A stretch of DNA of 64,000 nt. It comes from Labia minor (lineage: Eukaryota > Arthropoda > Insecta > Dermaptera > Spongiphoridae). The stretch spans positions 42,001,787-42,065,786 of the forward strand of contig OY720346.1 of the NCBI GenBank assembly GCA_963082975.1. The letters run 5' to 3'. Made by a program: the position numbers and the translations under genes. Positions 34,893-47,411 of this stretch are shown here, in pieces; position 1 is the stretch's first letter, and each line of letters opens with the position of its first letter. Below the pieces are notes generated by a model. The model was given only the letters and a program-made list of their open reading frames with translations, had not been told where the DNA came from and did not search any database.

Positions 34893-35097
34893 CAACCCCC
34901 CGACACAGGCCCAGAGCTTTTGAAAACATGTTAAGGACATTCATTTCATTCTTCCCGCTCTCATTCAAATGATTCAAAATGGAATTTAAAAATGGTGCCA
35001 GGCCGGTTTTTTTACATCATAGTTCATATAGGGGCCACTTTTTAGCAGCAGCGCTAAACGCTGTTTCACGAATTTAGCATTGCGTGTCGGGGGGTTG
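34893..35097. mobile_element. hAT-type miniature element (205 bp)
   Basis: Inverted ends CAACCCCCCGACAC and GTGTCGGGGGGTTG are flanked by the exact duplication AACAAGTG (34885-34892, 35098-35105). It lies in the 5' leader of the larger hAT element, upstream of its transposase frame. Confidence 0.92.
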
Positions 35098-35218
35098 AAC
35101 AAGTGTCATCTTTCGTAATAGGAAGCGTTATTGTTAGATATTCAACAAATATTATTTTGTGCTGTATCATTTATAAAATAATTTTGCTAGTCTTCTTTAA
35201 AGACGAGCAATAAAATAT

Positions 35219-37318
35219 ATGTTTTATTTTAACTTATATACCATATTACAGAAAAATATAATGGGGGTCAGTGTAGAATATCTGAAAAAAATTACGTTTT
35301 CCCAATTGTCTTTACATGATAAACTTGAAATAAAAGGTAAAGGTCGATCAACTCCAGATATCATTATTAATCAAACAGGCATTAGTAATAAGAAAAAATA
35401 TACTAGATCTTTTAACAGCGATTGGTATCAAAAACTTAAATGGTTGTGTGGATGTGACGTTACAAACAGATTATTTTGTTTTCCTTGTTTACTTTTTGGA
35501 GGTGAAACCGTCTGGACAAAAAGTGGATTTTTAAATTTAAGCCACATAAAAGAAAAATGTGAAAAACATGAAAATTCACGAAAACATATGGAAAATGTTG
35601 TTTCATTATCGTTTTTAGGAAATGTAAACATTGCTGAACAGTTAAGCGAGGCATACAAAACAGCCAGAATTAAACATAATGAACAAGTAAAAAAAAACCG
35701 AGAAATTTTATCTCAGATAATAAATTGTATCAAATTTTGTGGCAAGTTTGAATTACCATTACGGGGTCATGATGAAAGAGATTCATCAGAAAATCCAGGA
35801 GTTTTTAAAGGGCTTATTAATTTTGTTGCTACTTTCGATCCCGCTTTACAAAAACATTTAGACAATAGTACGGTGTTTAGTGGTACATCAAAAATCATCC
35901 AAAATGAATTATTACAGAATATGTTAGAAGTTTGTCGGGAACAAATAATTTTAGAAATAAAGAGAACATCGTTTGTAGCTGTCATAAGCGACGATACTAC
36001 GGATATTTGTTAAACAACGCAAGCAGTTATTGTGTTTCGTTATGAACTAGAAGGTGTGATTTATGAACGATTTTGGGGATTTTTTAATCCAGAGAATATC
36101 AATGCAGAAGGAATCTCGTCATGTATATTAAATGAAATTGATAAGGTGTTGCAAAATGATCGAAGCAAATTAATAGCCCAAACGTACGATGGGGCAAACG
36201 TTATGAAAGGGGGGCAAGGGGGTGTGCAGAATAAAATTCAAAAAGTCTATCCAAATGCTCATTATATTCATTGCTATGCACATCAATTGAATCTTGTCAT
36301 GAAACATGTGAGTGCATCTATCAAATCTGCCCGATTATTTTTTGCTAATCTATCTGGAATAGCAGCTTTTTTTTCAAAATCTCCTCAGAGATTGGCAACT
36401 TTAGATAAATTTGTTAACAAGCGTATTCCAAAATCATCAGGTACGCGTTGGAATTTCAATATAAGGACCGTCAATACAGTATTTGAAAATAAAGATGATT
36501 TAATAAAATGCTTCGAAGAATTGCAATCCTTAAAAACCACCGATAAAACAATACAAGCTTCGACAGGCTTGCTAAGTTTAATGAAAAATGAAACATTTCT
36601 TTTTTGGTTGAAGTTGTTTCATAGAATTATGCCACATGTAGAAATTTTATATAACCAATTTCAAGCAAGAAATATCGACGCATATAAAGTACAAATCATT
36701 TTGGATGAATTTTACAATGCAATTTCTGCGATTCGTGATTCATCTTTCTGTGAATCTACTAACTCCTCTAAAAGTATGGAAAGTAAAGAAATATGCGATC
36801 ATATTTGCGAAGAAGCCAAACAAAGATTTGCATTTACAAATCATTTAATAGCTGCTAAATTATTTTATAAAGAGCATTTTAATAATTATCAAAAAGAATT
36901 ACCAATTTTTGAAATTAAGAAAATATGTGAGAAATATCCAACTATTATTAATGAAAAATTAAATACGGAGCTACAAGTCTTTTATTCCCGAACTGAATTC
37001 CATAATTTTAATGGATTGTTGTCCTTATTACATTTGTTAAGAGATGAAAATTTATGCGGAATTTTTAGTGAAACGATAAAACTTTTGCAAATATTAATTA
37101 CTGTTCCAATGACAACCGCAGAACCAGAGAGGTGCTTTTCGACATTAAAAAGAATTAAGTCATTTTTAAGAAATAATATGGGTCAAGATCGACTAACTGC
37201 TATATCAATGATTTCCATCGAAAAAACCATGATTTCACAAACAAAAGATTTTAACGAAAAAGTTATCGAAAAATTTTGTCGAGCAAAAAATCGTAGAATG
37301 GATTTTATATTTAAATAA
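35219..37318 (+). pseudogene. hAT transposase with TTF zinc finger (ZMYM1-like), one in-frame stop
   Basis: Two open segments, 264 and 428 residues, lie in the same frame and are separated only by TAA at 36011-36013, with six sense codons after it. Residues 65-125 of the first form a TTF zinc finger (WYQKLKWLCGCD, CFPCLLFGG, then a His pair in KHENSRKH). The DUF4371-type core follows, with DDTTDI at the end of the first segment and AQTYDGANVM and HCYAHQLNLVMK in the second. The hAT dimerisation motif TAEPERCFSTLKRIK is near the end. Such proteins are widespread in arthropods both as transposases and as 'zinc finger MYM-type 1-like' predictions. One stop in an otherwise clean frame means recent inactivation, or stop readthrough or a sequencing error. 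The first ATG is plausible, but an upstream start is not excluded. Confidence 0.88.
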
Positions 37319-37414
37319 TAAATTGAGTATAATTTTTATATTTTTTTATCTATATTATTTTGTTTATACAGCACCCCCATCTGAAAATGGTACGAGCCGC
37401 CACTGATGTGGGTA

Positions 37415-37590
37415 AAACTATTTCTAAAATAAAATAAACCGAATTTAAAAAACCGAAAAAGTCTTTAAATAACTTTAGTATTGATAAAACTATTTCTAAA
37501 ATAAAATAAACCGAATTTAAAAAACCGAAAAAGTCTTTAAATAACTTTAGTATGAATAAAACTATTTCTAAAATAAAATAAACCAAATTT
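37415..37590. repeat. Tandem repeat, ~77-bp unit, 2.3 copies
   Basis: The unit contains 'aaaactatttctaaaataaa' and 'aaaccgaaaaagtctttaaa'. It starts just outside the hAT end. The minus-strand open frame over it is repeat-driven (FILEIVL repeated) and not a gene. Confidence 0.85.
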
Positions 37591-38387
37591 TCCTAATTAA
37601 TTTTACAATCAAGAACCCTTTAATGCGTAAATAATTAATTAGTGTTATATATTTATAAAGAAACACCAAAAGAATGCTGAATGTTAATTACAATTAACCA
37701 TTTACAAATATTAAATATTATTATATCTATTTATTTTATTTGAATTCCCGTACTGATAGTGTGTCTAGGTGCTGCCACCTAAAGATAAAAAAGAGAAAAC
37801 AGGCAACATGTCAGCCACAGTGCATTCTTATAGGAGAATACACTGATTAATTAATTAATTTTTATTAATTAAACTAAAAGAGATCATAAAAAAAGTTGCA
37901 TATAAAGTTGTTCAGAATAATTCAAGGAACACCTCAAAGTAAGTTTCAAACACCTACCTCCTTTCGCCCGTCTTCTGTACAATTACCATGCCTAGAGGCG
38001 TGTAGTTACAAGGGGCGCGCGGGCTCAGAATTTTTAAATAAATAAAGAAAATAACATATCAACGATTAAGAACTAAATACTGATCTATAATCTAAATCTA
38101 TAATAGATTATATTACACAAGCATCGATATACTCGATGCAATATAGCGCGTTTGTTGCGTCGTCGCGTCGTTCTCGAGCGTCGGGCGGGGTAGCGGCGCT
38201 GCCAAGCCCGCTTTTTCGACAATTAGTTAGTCGTAAAGCTCCCAAAGCGCGCTAAAAGCAATGTTAAAAAAATTTAACATTGACTGTCATACCCCTGGTC
38301 GTCAGTCAGTTACGCGCGCTTCTATTGTTTACGTTCTCGCTGTGGTATTTGTGTGTATCCATTACCTTTTAGAGTATTTCTCAAAGA
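37591..38387. other. Leader region of the second TTF-type hAT relic
   Basis: AT-rich until 37960. 38150-38350 is GC-richer with CG-rich strings (cgtcgtcgcgtcgttctcga), which looks like the 5' part of the hAT element below. 'ctagaggcgtgtagttaca' at 37991 may be its degraded left end. No separate gene is seen. Confidence 0.45.
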
Positions 38388-39385
38388 ATGAGTGAATTGA
38401 AAAAAAAACCTAGTGGTGCATCAGATAAAAGGAAGGCTAAAGAAAAAGAAGAAAGACATCAAAATGTAATAAAGCACACGAAAAATATTGAGACATATTT
38501 TTCAAAACCAAAAAGTGATGATTCGGAATTGTCTAACGCAATTGTGCATAGTGTGTCTGCAACCGACCCTGTTCAAAGCGAAACTCCTACTAGTTCTATA
38601 CAGCCACAAGATTTGTTCGTGCCCACGCCTTCGTCAGCAGTAGATGTTGTGCAGCAGTCACAAAATACAATAATTATCGTGGATTGTGACCCAGCCAAGT
38701 GGAGTATTAATAACGAAACACAAGAATATATTGCACTAAATGTTTTCAATCAAAATATAAACGTAGATTTTTCATTGAGTAAGAGAATATATGAAGATAA
38801 AGTCTCACGTTTTTTGACAAAAACAATGTTTGAACGGAAATTGTTAAATAGAGAAAAACGTCCAAAATGGCTTATTTACTCTCCAAGCACAGGGAAAGTT
38901 TTTTGTGGACATTGTTTATTATTCGGTGGAGGAACTAGCTTTAGAAAACAAGATGTAGGTTTCAATGATTGGAAGAACGCGTCGATTAGACTAGAAAGCC
39001 ATGAAAACTCATGTGAACATAAAACATGTGTTTTGGCTTTGCCACGTAGATCTGACATTGTCGATAGTGTCGATCATGAGCTCGTAGCTCAATTTCAAGA
39101 AGAGCTAACTTATTAGCGTGAAGTTTTGAAACGAGTGGTTGCGACTGTAAAAACTTTAGCATCGCGTGGATTTTAGGGGTCATGAAGAAAAACTTGGGTA
39201 TTTTCATAACGAAAATTATTTAATGACGCTGGAACTCATAGCGGAGTTTGTTCCGTTTGTAAGTAAATTATTGCTTAATATGGCGGCAAAGAATTTATTG
39301 AGTTGATGGCAAACAAAATTTGATCCCTCTTGATTTCTTCACAGTTATAACGTCATATTTCATTCGCGCATTAGCGTAAGTACAG
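38388..39385 (+). pseudogene. Second hAT transposase with TTF finger, truncated
   Basis: The open frame of 242 residues (38388-39116) starts with a Lys/Glu-rich leader. A Ser/Thr-rich linker and the TTF finger (GKVFCGHCLLFGGG, about residue 170, then HENSCEHK) follow. After a stop at 39114-39116 the homology continues: VLKRVVATVKTLASRGF, then in a shifted frame GHEEKLGYFHNENYLMTLEL, the start of the DUF4371 core. It ends near 39385. The catalytic core and dimerisation domain are missing. It is from a different family than 35219-37318. The sequence 39485-39540 (CAGGGGCGCC...CCGCCTCTG) may be the right terminus. Confidence 0.8.
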
Positions 39386-41042
39386 GGGTCTTAGTCTACT
39401 AAAGTTTGATGATACAACGTCATCGTAATTGCAAAAACAATTAGTTAAAATTTATAGTATTATGATGGTCATTTATGACCGATACAGGGGCGCCGATAAA
39501 GTGATTGCCTAGGGCGCTCTGGACCTTTAATCCGCCTCTGATTATGGTACGTAGGGGAGTTTATAAGTTTACCAGAAGAAATGTACCATTCATTCGAAAA
39601 GGAGATGAACAAAATTATTTATTTTATAACACTTAGTAATTGTATAATAGTTCATATTAATACATAATATTGAAAAAGAGTAATTATCGATAAATATATT
39701 AATAAGAGCTAATTTATCAACAAATTCAAACACCAAGAAGAAATTGGATTAAAAGAATGAAATATAGGAATATATATATATATATATACAATCCGAAACC
39801 TAGTATTCAATAAAATATTTTTTAAAAAACATAAAAATCAAATTATAGTCAAGTCAATACAGACATTTTGGGAATGGTTATTATTTATATTTACAGGTTG
39901 AATATTCCTCCCCAATGGCCATCATTACTTTTGTCTATATCTCTAAAAAATGTGTAAATGTTATAGTCTTTTCTCTGTTTCTTTTTATTTTAACTCTTGG
40001 TACATTTCCAGTTCCTTTTCTCTTATTATTTTTAAATTTTTTCTAATGTCCCTTAACTTGTCATAAATTATTTTTGTTACATTTTTATTCCAATATTTTT
40101 GAACATTTCTATACTCAATTTTCATTTTGTATCATTAAAAATGAATTATTTATGTTATCTAAAGACGCATTTCCACTAACAATCAGGGCACAATGAGCAA
40201 CATGTAGCATACTACACGTTTATTTTGTTATTAGATGTTGCCCGGTGATCTGTTGCCAGTTATACTTTTAAGCGCGGGCCAAAATGAAATTTTCAAAATG
40301 TCTTGAGGACCATATTTCGAAACACTAATAAAAAAGATTTATCTTTTTTTTAAGAGACATATTGGACGAAAAATCAAAATAAGAGCCAACTTTTTCAACG
40401 GTCCGGCGGGCGTTCCAAAGGCCCGTGGTTAAAAGTATTTGCCAACCCCTGAACTAATGACAAGAACTAAGCCCTTGTAAACAATTCACTAATTTTTGGT
40501 TTTTCCTGTTCGGTTTGGATATAGGGAAATTATTTAATTAATTAATTTTTTAATTTTTCTATATACAAATTGAAAATTAGCCGCGCCCTCTGCTGTTCAA
40601 ACTGATAAAACATGTTAGCTAAATGGGATATCAATGGATTTATATCCAATCTTTAATCCTTTTTATCTCGAAAACTAGAAGTCTACCCAAGAAGTGCCTA
40701 AGGAAAAAGTTTCTTAGAATTAATCAAAGAATCAACTGGCGAAATTTCATCAAATTCCGAGAGGTGCCCGGTGTCTCTAATCTATACCAATTTTTTTTTT
40801 AATTTTATAAGTTGGATTCAATCTTATTTATAATTCATCTTTCATCTTCTTTCATTTAATAAATATAAGTAGATTATATGAGCATACACGCAGGTAGCAT
40901 TTGGCAAATGAGGTAATTTTGTTTACATATTCGAGTATCGTAGATAGCCTGTTTATATAATTAGAATAATTAATTGAATATGTGATAAAAATAAAATTTG
41001 GGGTCAGAAGAAGAATATTTGAATGGATTCAATTTTACATAA
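39386..41042. other. Unassigned stretch between hAT relic and Helitron 4
   Basis: A minus-strand stretch open over about 48 codons (around 39980-40130, EYRNVQKYWNKNV...) could be a protein fragment of a LINE, but I cannot prove it. 40260-40450 has hAT-end-like strings (aagcgcgggcc ... ggcccgtggttaaaag). The remainder is AT-rich with no gene. Confidence 0.4.
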
Positions 41043-42496
41043 TCTATATATTTAATACGATAGTGTCCGTCTGTACGCAAAAAACTCCAGAGCCTAAACT
41101 ACAAGGAGTAAGGTAACCAAATTTTTCTGAGGTGAAGGGTACCTCAAATGATGAAAAATAAAAAAGAAATTAGAATCTTAGGTAACTCCTGAGCTGAGCT
41201 ACGGGTGTTCCATTTTCCAGAAATATATATAAAGGAAAGTGTTTGTATATATGTAATTTGTTTACTTTTTTGCTGTCATAGAAACAGATATATATATAAT
41301 TAGAACCTCTCTCTCTCTCCCTCTATTTAAAATTTTAAAAAATGGAGTGTTCTAGCCAAATTAAGAAATTTAAATTCCTTATGCAACATTGATAGGTAAA
41401 TGAATTGGACTGGAAGAGGAGACATATGATTAGAGAAATTGGGGAAAAATCAACCGAAATGTAATTAAACAAAAAAATTCAAGAATTATGATACGGATAC
41501 GACTTACATACAATTAACATACAAAATGTAGAATTGGAAAAAGTATAAAAATATTTAAATACTTAAGATCTCTAATCACGAAAGATAATAATATTCTAGA
41601 AGAATTTAAATCGACGTTGTAATTGAGTAAAGGGGCTTATCTCATCAAAGAGGATCAAAATTAAAATATATAAAACAATTATTTTTCATGTTGATCGATG
41701 ACTAGGGTGACCATATTTCGAAAACACCAAACCGGGACAAACGGTATACCTTTTTTTAGAACTAAATTGAAAAAATTTTGAAAAAAAAATTACGAAATGT
41801 CCTAAATATTGAAAAAACAGTAGGGTGTCCCGAAGACATTTTTGGGACAGAGCACCTAAAGACGGGACGTTTGGTCACCCTATCGATGACTCTGGGAGAC
41901 GAGAGTAGATTTGGAGTATTTGTGAGATTAATATTGTTCGCAGCATTTATAGGCCAAAAGAAGATGAGGTCACAGGGGGATGGCGGAGATGGCATAACGA
42001 GAAATAATGTCCAGATATAGTTAAGGTTATAAAATCAAGAAGGCTGGGATGGGAAGGGGACGTGGTGGGAATTGGAGAAACTAGAAATTGGGAGAAACCG
42101 ATTGGGAAACATCCGGTGGAAGACCAAGGACCAAGGTGGGTGGACAATAAAGGAAGGGACATGGGAGAGATGGGACAGGGTAGGATTTGGTTGTAGCTCA
42201 GGATAGGGACGCTTAGAGAAATGTGGATGCTGCGGCTAAGAACTTTCAAAAACTGTAGAGACACAGAGTTAGATAAATATAACATATACAATAATAATAT
42301 ATAGTTAATTTACAGATTAAATTAAAATATATTTTACAAGAAAACAAATAAATGTCTATTTATACTGATTGAAACAAAATGGATGAAAACCTTTTACATA
42401 GAGTTTTTCAACCAAATACTATGTATCACTCGGGGGTACAGGGGGCGGAACCCCCGTCTAGGTGTGAAGAGCGCCGAAGGCGCTCGGAGCAGCTAG
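41043..42496 (+). mobile_element. Non-autonomous Helitron, copy 4
   Basis: It starts TCTATATATTTAATACGATA after A and ends with GAGCGCCGAAGGCGCTC then CTAG before T. Near-identical to 45930-47409. It carries LINE reverse-transcriptase-like pieces (41590-41700 and 41885-42250, where the minus-strand open frames are shadows) and a miniature element at 41703-41882. No Rep/helicase is seen. Confidence 0.88.
41703..41882. mobile_element. Miniature element, TAGGGTGACC ends
   Basis: The ends TAGGGTGACCA and TGGTCACCCTA are flanked by the exact duplication TCGATGAC (41695-41702, 41883-41890). 180 bp, no frame. The same insertion sits in the sister Helitron at 46611-46797. Confidence 0.9.
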
Positions 42497-43606
42497 TTTT
42501 GATTAATGTAAAAGGATTAAAGCAATAATAAAATTTGTTCATATTTACCAAATGGAAACCAAAAAAAAAAAATTTAATTGCAAATATTAAATGCTGTTTG
42601 AAAAAAAAGATTCAGAAATTATGATATATTATAAAAATTAACTGCAAATAAGTAATTTAAATGCTTATAATGATTTGAATTTGTTCATTTTTACGATTAA
42701 ACTTAATTTAAATTTCTAGATTAAATATATGTATATTGAAATAATTGTACAATTTTCAAGATACGGATGATCTGCAATTTATAGTGCTTAAATAGGAATC
42801 ATAGGAATGATTCATATTTTCGTTCCTAAGTTCAAAAATCAGCGGGAATAGAATAAATTTTGGAGTGGGGGGGGTGCCTTCTTGTCGCTAGTCGACTCTA
42901 CTGTCTATTCTACTTCACAAGTAGATGTGACGTCACAAAAATGGTGTTAGGAGTTAGTACTAATGGCAAGAACTAAGCCCGTGTAAACTAGGCTTTAAGT
43001 GAGTCAATTAATAAATTAGTAATTTTGCTTATAAATATCATAATATATAAAATGAGATAAAACGACACTTCAGTTAAAAAGCAACGTGCAAGACCTTTTT
43101 TTAATATTTATAATATTCCAATATTTCAAGGCAAAAAATAGAACAGATAAGCTTTTCATAAATTTTCTTTTTTATACTAATTAAATAAATTCTTTTATAA
43201 ATTATTTTCACCGCCGAACGTTTTAGTTGAATATAAAGCAATTCATCCATAAACTTTGTCAGGCTTATAGAAAAAATATTTTATTCTTTTTAGTCCATTG
43301 AAAAAACGTTATTTTATACCATTTTTTTATATTTATATTATTTTATTCTTTTTAGTGCAATTTTAATTTTATTAATTTATTTAATATAACAAGAGAAATA
43401 GACAAGATTAAGTTATACGAAAATTTGCAAATTGAATAAAACAAAAATATATATTAATCTTTTAAAATTGATTTTATGTATTTATGTTAAGTAAATGTTA
43501 TTATTGAATAATAATTATTATATTATATTTATAAATAAATAATTTTTATTAATATAAGTTTTTATAAATGTATATAGAATAATGTACTCATATTGTCTTC
43601 ATAAAA
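42497..43606. other. AT-rich stretch with repeat fragments
   Basis: 43205-43330 is the 'gccgaacgttttagttg' family. 43380-43560 matches 53170-53340 closely. 42957-42985 resembles 40460-40490. No gene is supported. Confidence 0.5.
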
Positions 43607-44220
43607 ATAAGTTGACCTGTGGCCAGGTCCGAACCGACCGACAGTTTGAAGTAAATTAATTTCCAGCTACAGAAGCAATTTAAAATAATTTTAATATATC
43701 TATTAATGTAATAAAAAACAGATATGGATAGAACATAAATATTTTTAATTTTATTTTATTTATAATATATAAGACCAGGCTGTGACGTCATGAATGGCTG
43801 GATGACGTCATATAATTTTAAATTAAGAAAAAACTAATAAATATGATTTTTCTCGAGGATAAAACCAATACAAAGTGCATGATTCGTGGTGATATATAAA
43901 AAATCTCCTCATGTGAAATTTGGTGTGAAAATAACCCTTCCCTTCCTATCGTTGATCGCTAATACTACCACTTCCGGTTGCCGGATTTGCACCAAAAGTT
44001 GATCAATTCTTCCCACTGATGGATTAAGTAAATATTCCAAATTTCATCAAATCGGTTGAGCCGTTCAGGCTGTACACATCTATACGGACGGACAGACATC
44101 GTGCTAAAAATACTTTTTTCTGTTTAGAAAATGCATGATTCGTGGAGATATGTAAAAATCTCCACATGTGAAATTTGGTGTGAAAACAATACCTCCCTTA
44201 CTAACGTCGGTCTGTAAAAA
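43607..44220 (-). mobile_element. Helentron-like repeat, near full length
   Basis: It runs from TAAGTTGACCTGTGGCCAGG to ACTAACGTCGGTCTGTAAAAA. Paired TGACGTCA sites are at about 43784 and 43804. The GTCY tract is short (cggacggacagac). It is nearly identical to 61064-61560. Confidence 0.8.
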
Positions 44221-44254
44221 GGTCATTCTTTTGTTGTTTTATTCTCTCGGGGAT

Positions 44255-44460
44255 ATATAAAGGACAAATATTAACCAGTCTTCGGAATAGATCAGAGAGA
44301 GAGACAAATCATTCTATAAAGAAATATAGTCTCAGGACCAGGCATCACGGATGACTTCCAACCCCCTTCAGATTGGCATGCCCACAGAAGATGCCTCAAT
44401 AAAACCCTGAAGGATTGACTGAAGACTCCTGTCTCTATTTGCTCCAACTATTCATATATA
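44255..44460 (+). repeat. LTR-like fragment
   Basis: GGGATATATAAAGGACAAAT (TATA box), about 120 bp of GC-richer sequence and AATAAAACCCTGAAGGATTG (poly-A signal) follow in the order expected of an LTR promoter-R-U5 region. No second LTR or internal genes are found nearby, so it is a solo or truncated LTR at best. Confidence 0.4.
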
Positions 44461-44649
44461 CCAGTGTTTCTCAAACTTTTTTGACTGCGACCCGGTCTTA
44501 AAATTTGTCGGGCCCACTTCATTAAAAAAAAACATTTATTTAGAACAAAATTTTATTTTTCACTAAAAATCAAGTTGTTTATTTCATACACAAAAATTGC
44601 AAAATAATTATATAAGAAACATAGAAGTTTATTTATTTATTTTTTATTT
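44461..44649. mobile_element. hAT-type terminus
   Basis: CCAGTGTTTCTCAAACTTTT followed by a 'gacccggtcttaaaat' stretch is typical of hAT ends. The only facing end I find is at 56215-56249 (GGTTGAGAATCACTGG), with flanking 8-mers catatata / cttatata. Whether they are one 11.8-kb unit is doubtful. Confidence 0.4.
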
Positions 44650-44890
44650 AAGTCGTCTGCGTAACCTAATACTTGAATTTTTTGTTTAATTCGATTCCGT
44701 TTGACTTCTCACCAATTTGTCTAATTACATATTCCAGAACTAAATTAAATAAAATTGGTGATAATGCGTCTCCTTGTTTTAACCCATTTCGAATTTCGAA
44801 AGTTTCTGAAGATTTGAAAAAGTTTTTCCCGATCTACTGAGTCATATGCTTTTGTAAAGTCTACAAAAAGTTGGTGAACAGAAATATTGA
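44650..44890 (-). pseudogene. Non-LTR reverse-transcriptase fragment
   Basis: The minus-strand translation begins VHQLFVDFTKAYDSVDREKL, the conserved block that holds the first catalytic Asp. After frameshifts it continues with a 'GLKQGDALSPILFNL'-like stretch and then VLGYADDLN, the polymerase YADD box. Stops interrupt the frame. The sequence after the YADD box matches the fragment carried by Helitron 6 (48.97-49.44 kb), which suggests the same source family. Confidence 0.75.
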
Positions 44891-45929
44891 ATTCTCGTTT
44901 CTTTTCTTTGATTTAATTTCTAATATTAAATAAATAACTTTACTTTATTATCAATTACCTCTTTATAATTTATTATGTTACCAAATATAATTCTGATAAA
45001 TTCTTTTTATTATTAAATATTAATTTTATCTTAATTTGATATCTGATTTTTCTTCTAATTGAATTCAACTTTACCTCTTCCCTTGTCAACCGTCGCTGGA
45101 TTCACCAAACTATTTTCTATTCAAAATTAACCAGAGTGCTACCAAATTAAATTCAACATTAAATTTATTTTAATTTGAAAACTCATTTTTTTTCATAACC
45201 CAACCCTTACTAAGCCTCCAATATACGACAATATATTGATATACGTATAAATATATATTTTACTAAGAAAAAGTATAGAATTAAAATTATTTGAAATTTT
45301 TGATATTGATTATATTTATACTTAAAATAAATTTCAAGGACATAAATATTTCGGATTATGTATTTTTTTCATTTAATCGCTCAGATAATAGAATTTCAAG
45401 TCTGACGTCAGAGTTCAAATTATATTAGAGAGGTAATTCCCCTACTAGAAGGAGAAATTGAAATGAAAACAAAATTATTTAATTTATTTTTCTCGTTTTG
45501 ATAAATAAATATAGAAATTTCTTTTTATAAAAAGAAATAGATATTTTATTTTTAAATATTTGTAAATTGAAATTAATTTACATTATTAGTTTTTGATTTG
45601 AGTACCATTCTATTTCTTTAATTTAGTCAAGTTTAATTTTATTTATTTTTATTTTTGAAATATTTTAAAATATTAATTCTCTAGATTGAGATTTTATCCA
45701 ATTTGATGTCAAGTAATGGTAGTATTTCTACTTGTTTCTTAAATACCCTTATTTTGGTTTTGTTTATTTTACATTCAGAATTTTAGGTTCTGTACAACCA
45801 CTTTATTAGATATTCACTTATACCGTGACATTCTTTTAAAATTTAACTTATATCAGGTATGAATATAATTAAGGTATTTGAATTTGTGGTATTATTACTT
45901 GAAAAGGAAAGTATTTTAATTTAACAATA
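44891..45929. other. AT-rich stretch without recognised gene
   Basis: No open frame, RNA gene or repeat of the families above is apparent. Confidence 0.5.
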
Positions 45930-47409
45930 TCTATATATTTAATTCGATAGTATCCGTCAGTACGCAAAAAACTCCAGAGCCTAAAATACAAGGAGTAAGG
46001 AAACCAAATTTTTCTGAGGTGAAGGGTACCTCAAATGAGATGAAAAATAAAAAAGAAATTAGAATCTTAGGTCACTCCTGAGCTGAGCTGCGGGTGTTCC
46101 ATTTTCCAGAAATATGTAGAAAGGATAGTGTTTGTATGTATGTAATTTGTTTACTTTTTTGTGCTGTCATAGAAACAGATATATATATAATTAGAACCTC
46201 TCTCTCTCCCTCTATTTAAAATTTTAAAAAAATGGAGTGTTCTAGGCAAATTAAGACATTTAAATGCCTTATGCAACATTGATAGGTAAATGAATTGGAC
46301 TGGAAGAGGATACATGTGATTAGAGAAATTGGGGAAAAATCAACCGCGAAATGTAATTAAACAAAAAAATTCAAGAATTATGCTACGGATACGACTTACA
46401 TACAATTAAAATACAAAATGTAGAATTTGAAAAAGTATAAATATTTAAATACTTAAGATCTCTAATCGAAGGATAATAATATTCGAGAAGAATTTAAATC
46501 GACGTTGTAATTGAGTAACGCCTATTATTATGCAGTAAAGGGGTTTATATCATCAAAGAGGATCAAAATTAAAATATATAAAACAATTATTTTTCATGTT
46601 GATCGATGACTAGGGTGACCATATTCCGAAAACATCAAACCGGGACAAACGGTATACCTTTTTTTTTAGAACTAAATTGAAAAAATTTTGAAAAAAAAAT
46701 TACGAAATGTCCTAAATATTGAAAAAACGGGACAGAAGGGTGACCCTAAGACATTTTTGGGACAGAGCACCTAAAGACGGGACGTTTGGTCACCCTAACG
46801 ATGACTGGGAGACGAGAGTAGATCTAGAGTATTTGTGAGATTAATATTGTTCGCAGCATTTATAGGCCAAAAGAAGAGGAGGTCACAGGGGGATGGCGGC
46901 GATGGCATAACGAGAAATAATGTCCAGATATAGTTAAGGTTATAAAATCGAGAAGGCAGGGATGGGAAGGGGACGTGGTTGGAATTGGAGAAACTAGAAA
47001 TTGGGAGAAACTGATTGGGAAACATCCGGTGGAAGACCAAGGACCAAGGTGGGTGGACAATGAAGGAAGGGACATGGGAGAGATGGGACAGGGTAGGATT
47101 TGGTTCTAGCTCAGGATAGGGACGCTTAGAAAAATGTGGATGCTGCGGCTAAGAACTTTCAAAAACTGTAGAGACACAGAGTTAGATAAATATAACATAT
47201 ACAATAATAATATATAGTTAATTTACAGATTAAATTAAAATATATTTTACAAGAAAACAAATAAATGTCTATTTATACTGATTGAAACAAAATGGATGAA
47301 AACCTTTTACATAGAGTTTTTCAACCAAATACTATGTATCACTCGGGGGTACAGGGGGCGGAACCCCCGTCTAGGTGTGAGGAGCGCCGAAGGCGCTCGG
47401 AGCAGCTAG
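45930..47409 (+). mobile_element. Non-autonomous Helitron, copy 5
   Basis: It starts TCTATATATTTAATTCGATA after A and ends GAGCGCCGAAGGCGCTC then CTAG before T. Collinear with copy 4 throughout, including the miniature element. Its right border abuts the broken gene at 47412. Confidence 0.88.
46611..46797. mobile_element. Miniature element in Helitron 5
   Basis: Same TAGGGTGACC-ended element as 41703-41882, flanked by tcgatgac and acgatgac. The shared position shows that the insertion predates duplication of the two Helitrons. Confidence 0.88.
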
Positions 47410-47411
47410 TT

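Larger units (their letters stand above)
34532..37405 (+). mobile_element. hAT element with TTF-finger transposase
   Basis: The ends are CAGGGGCGGTCCGTCCAT and the inverse of CAGTGGCGGCTCGTACCAT. The body carries the transposase relic 35219-37318 and a miniature element at 34893-35097. Flanking 8-mers (atataata / atgtgggt) do not match, so the target duplication has decayed or the flanks rearranged. Length 2.87 kb fits an autonomous-size hAT. Confidence 0.75.

Noticed and set aside
37350..37586. 78-codon minus frame
   Set aside because: It is produced by the 77-bp tandem repeat, with the same peptide repeated.
41762..42291. Minus-strand frames rich in Pro/Ser (also 46795-47075, 18362-18583 and 18654-18839)
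   Set aside because: They are antisense shadows of the LINE reverse-transcriptase fragment carried by the Helitrons.
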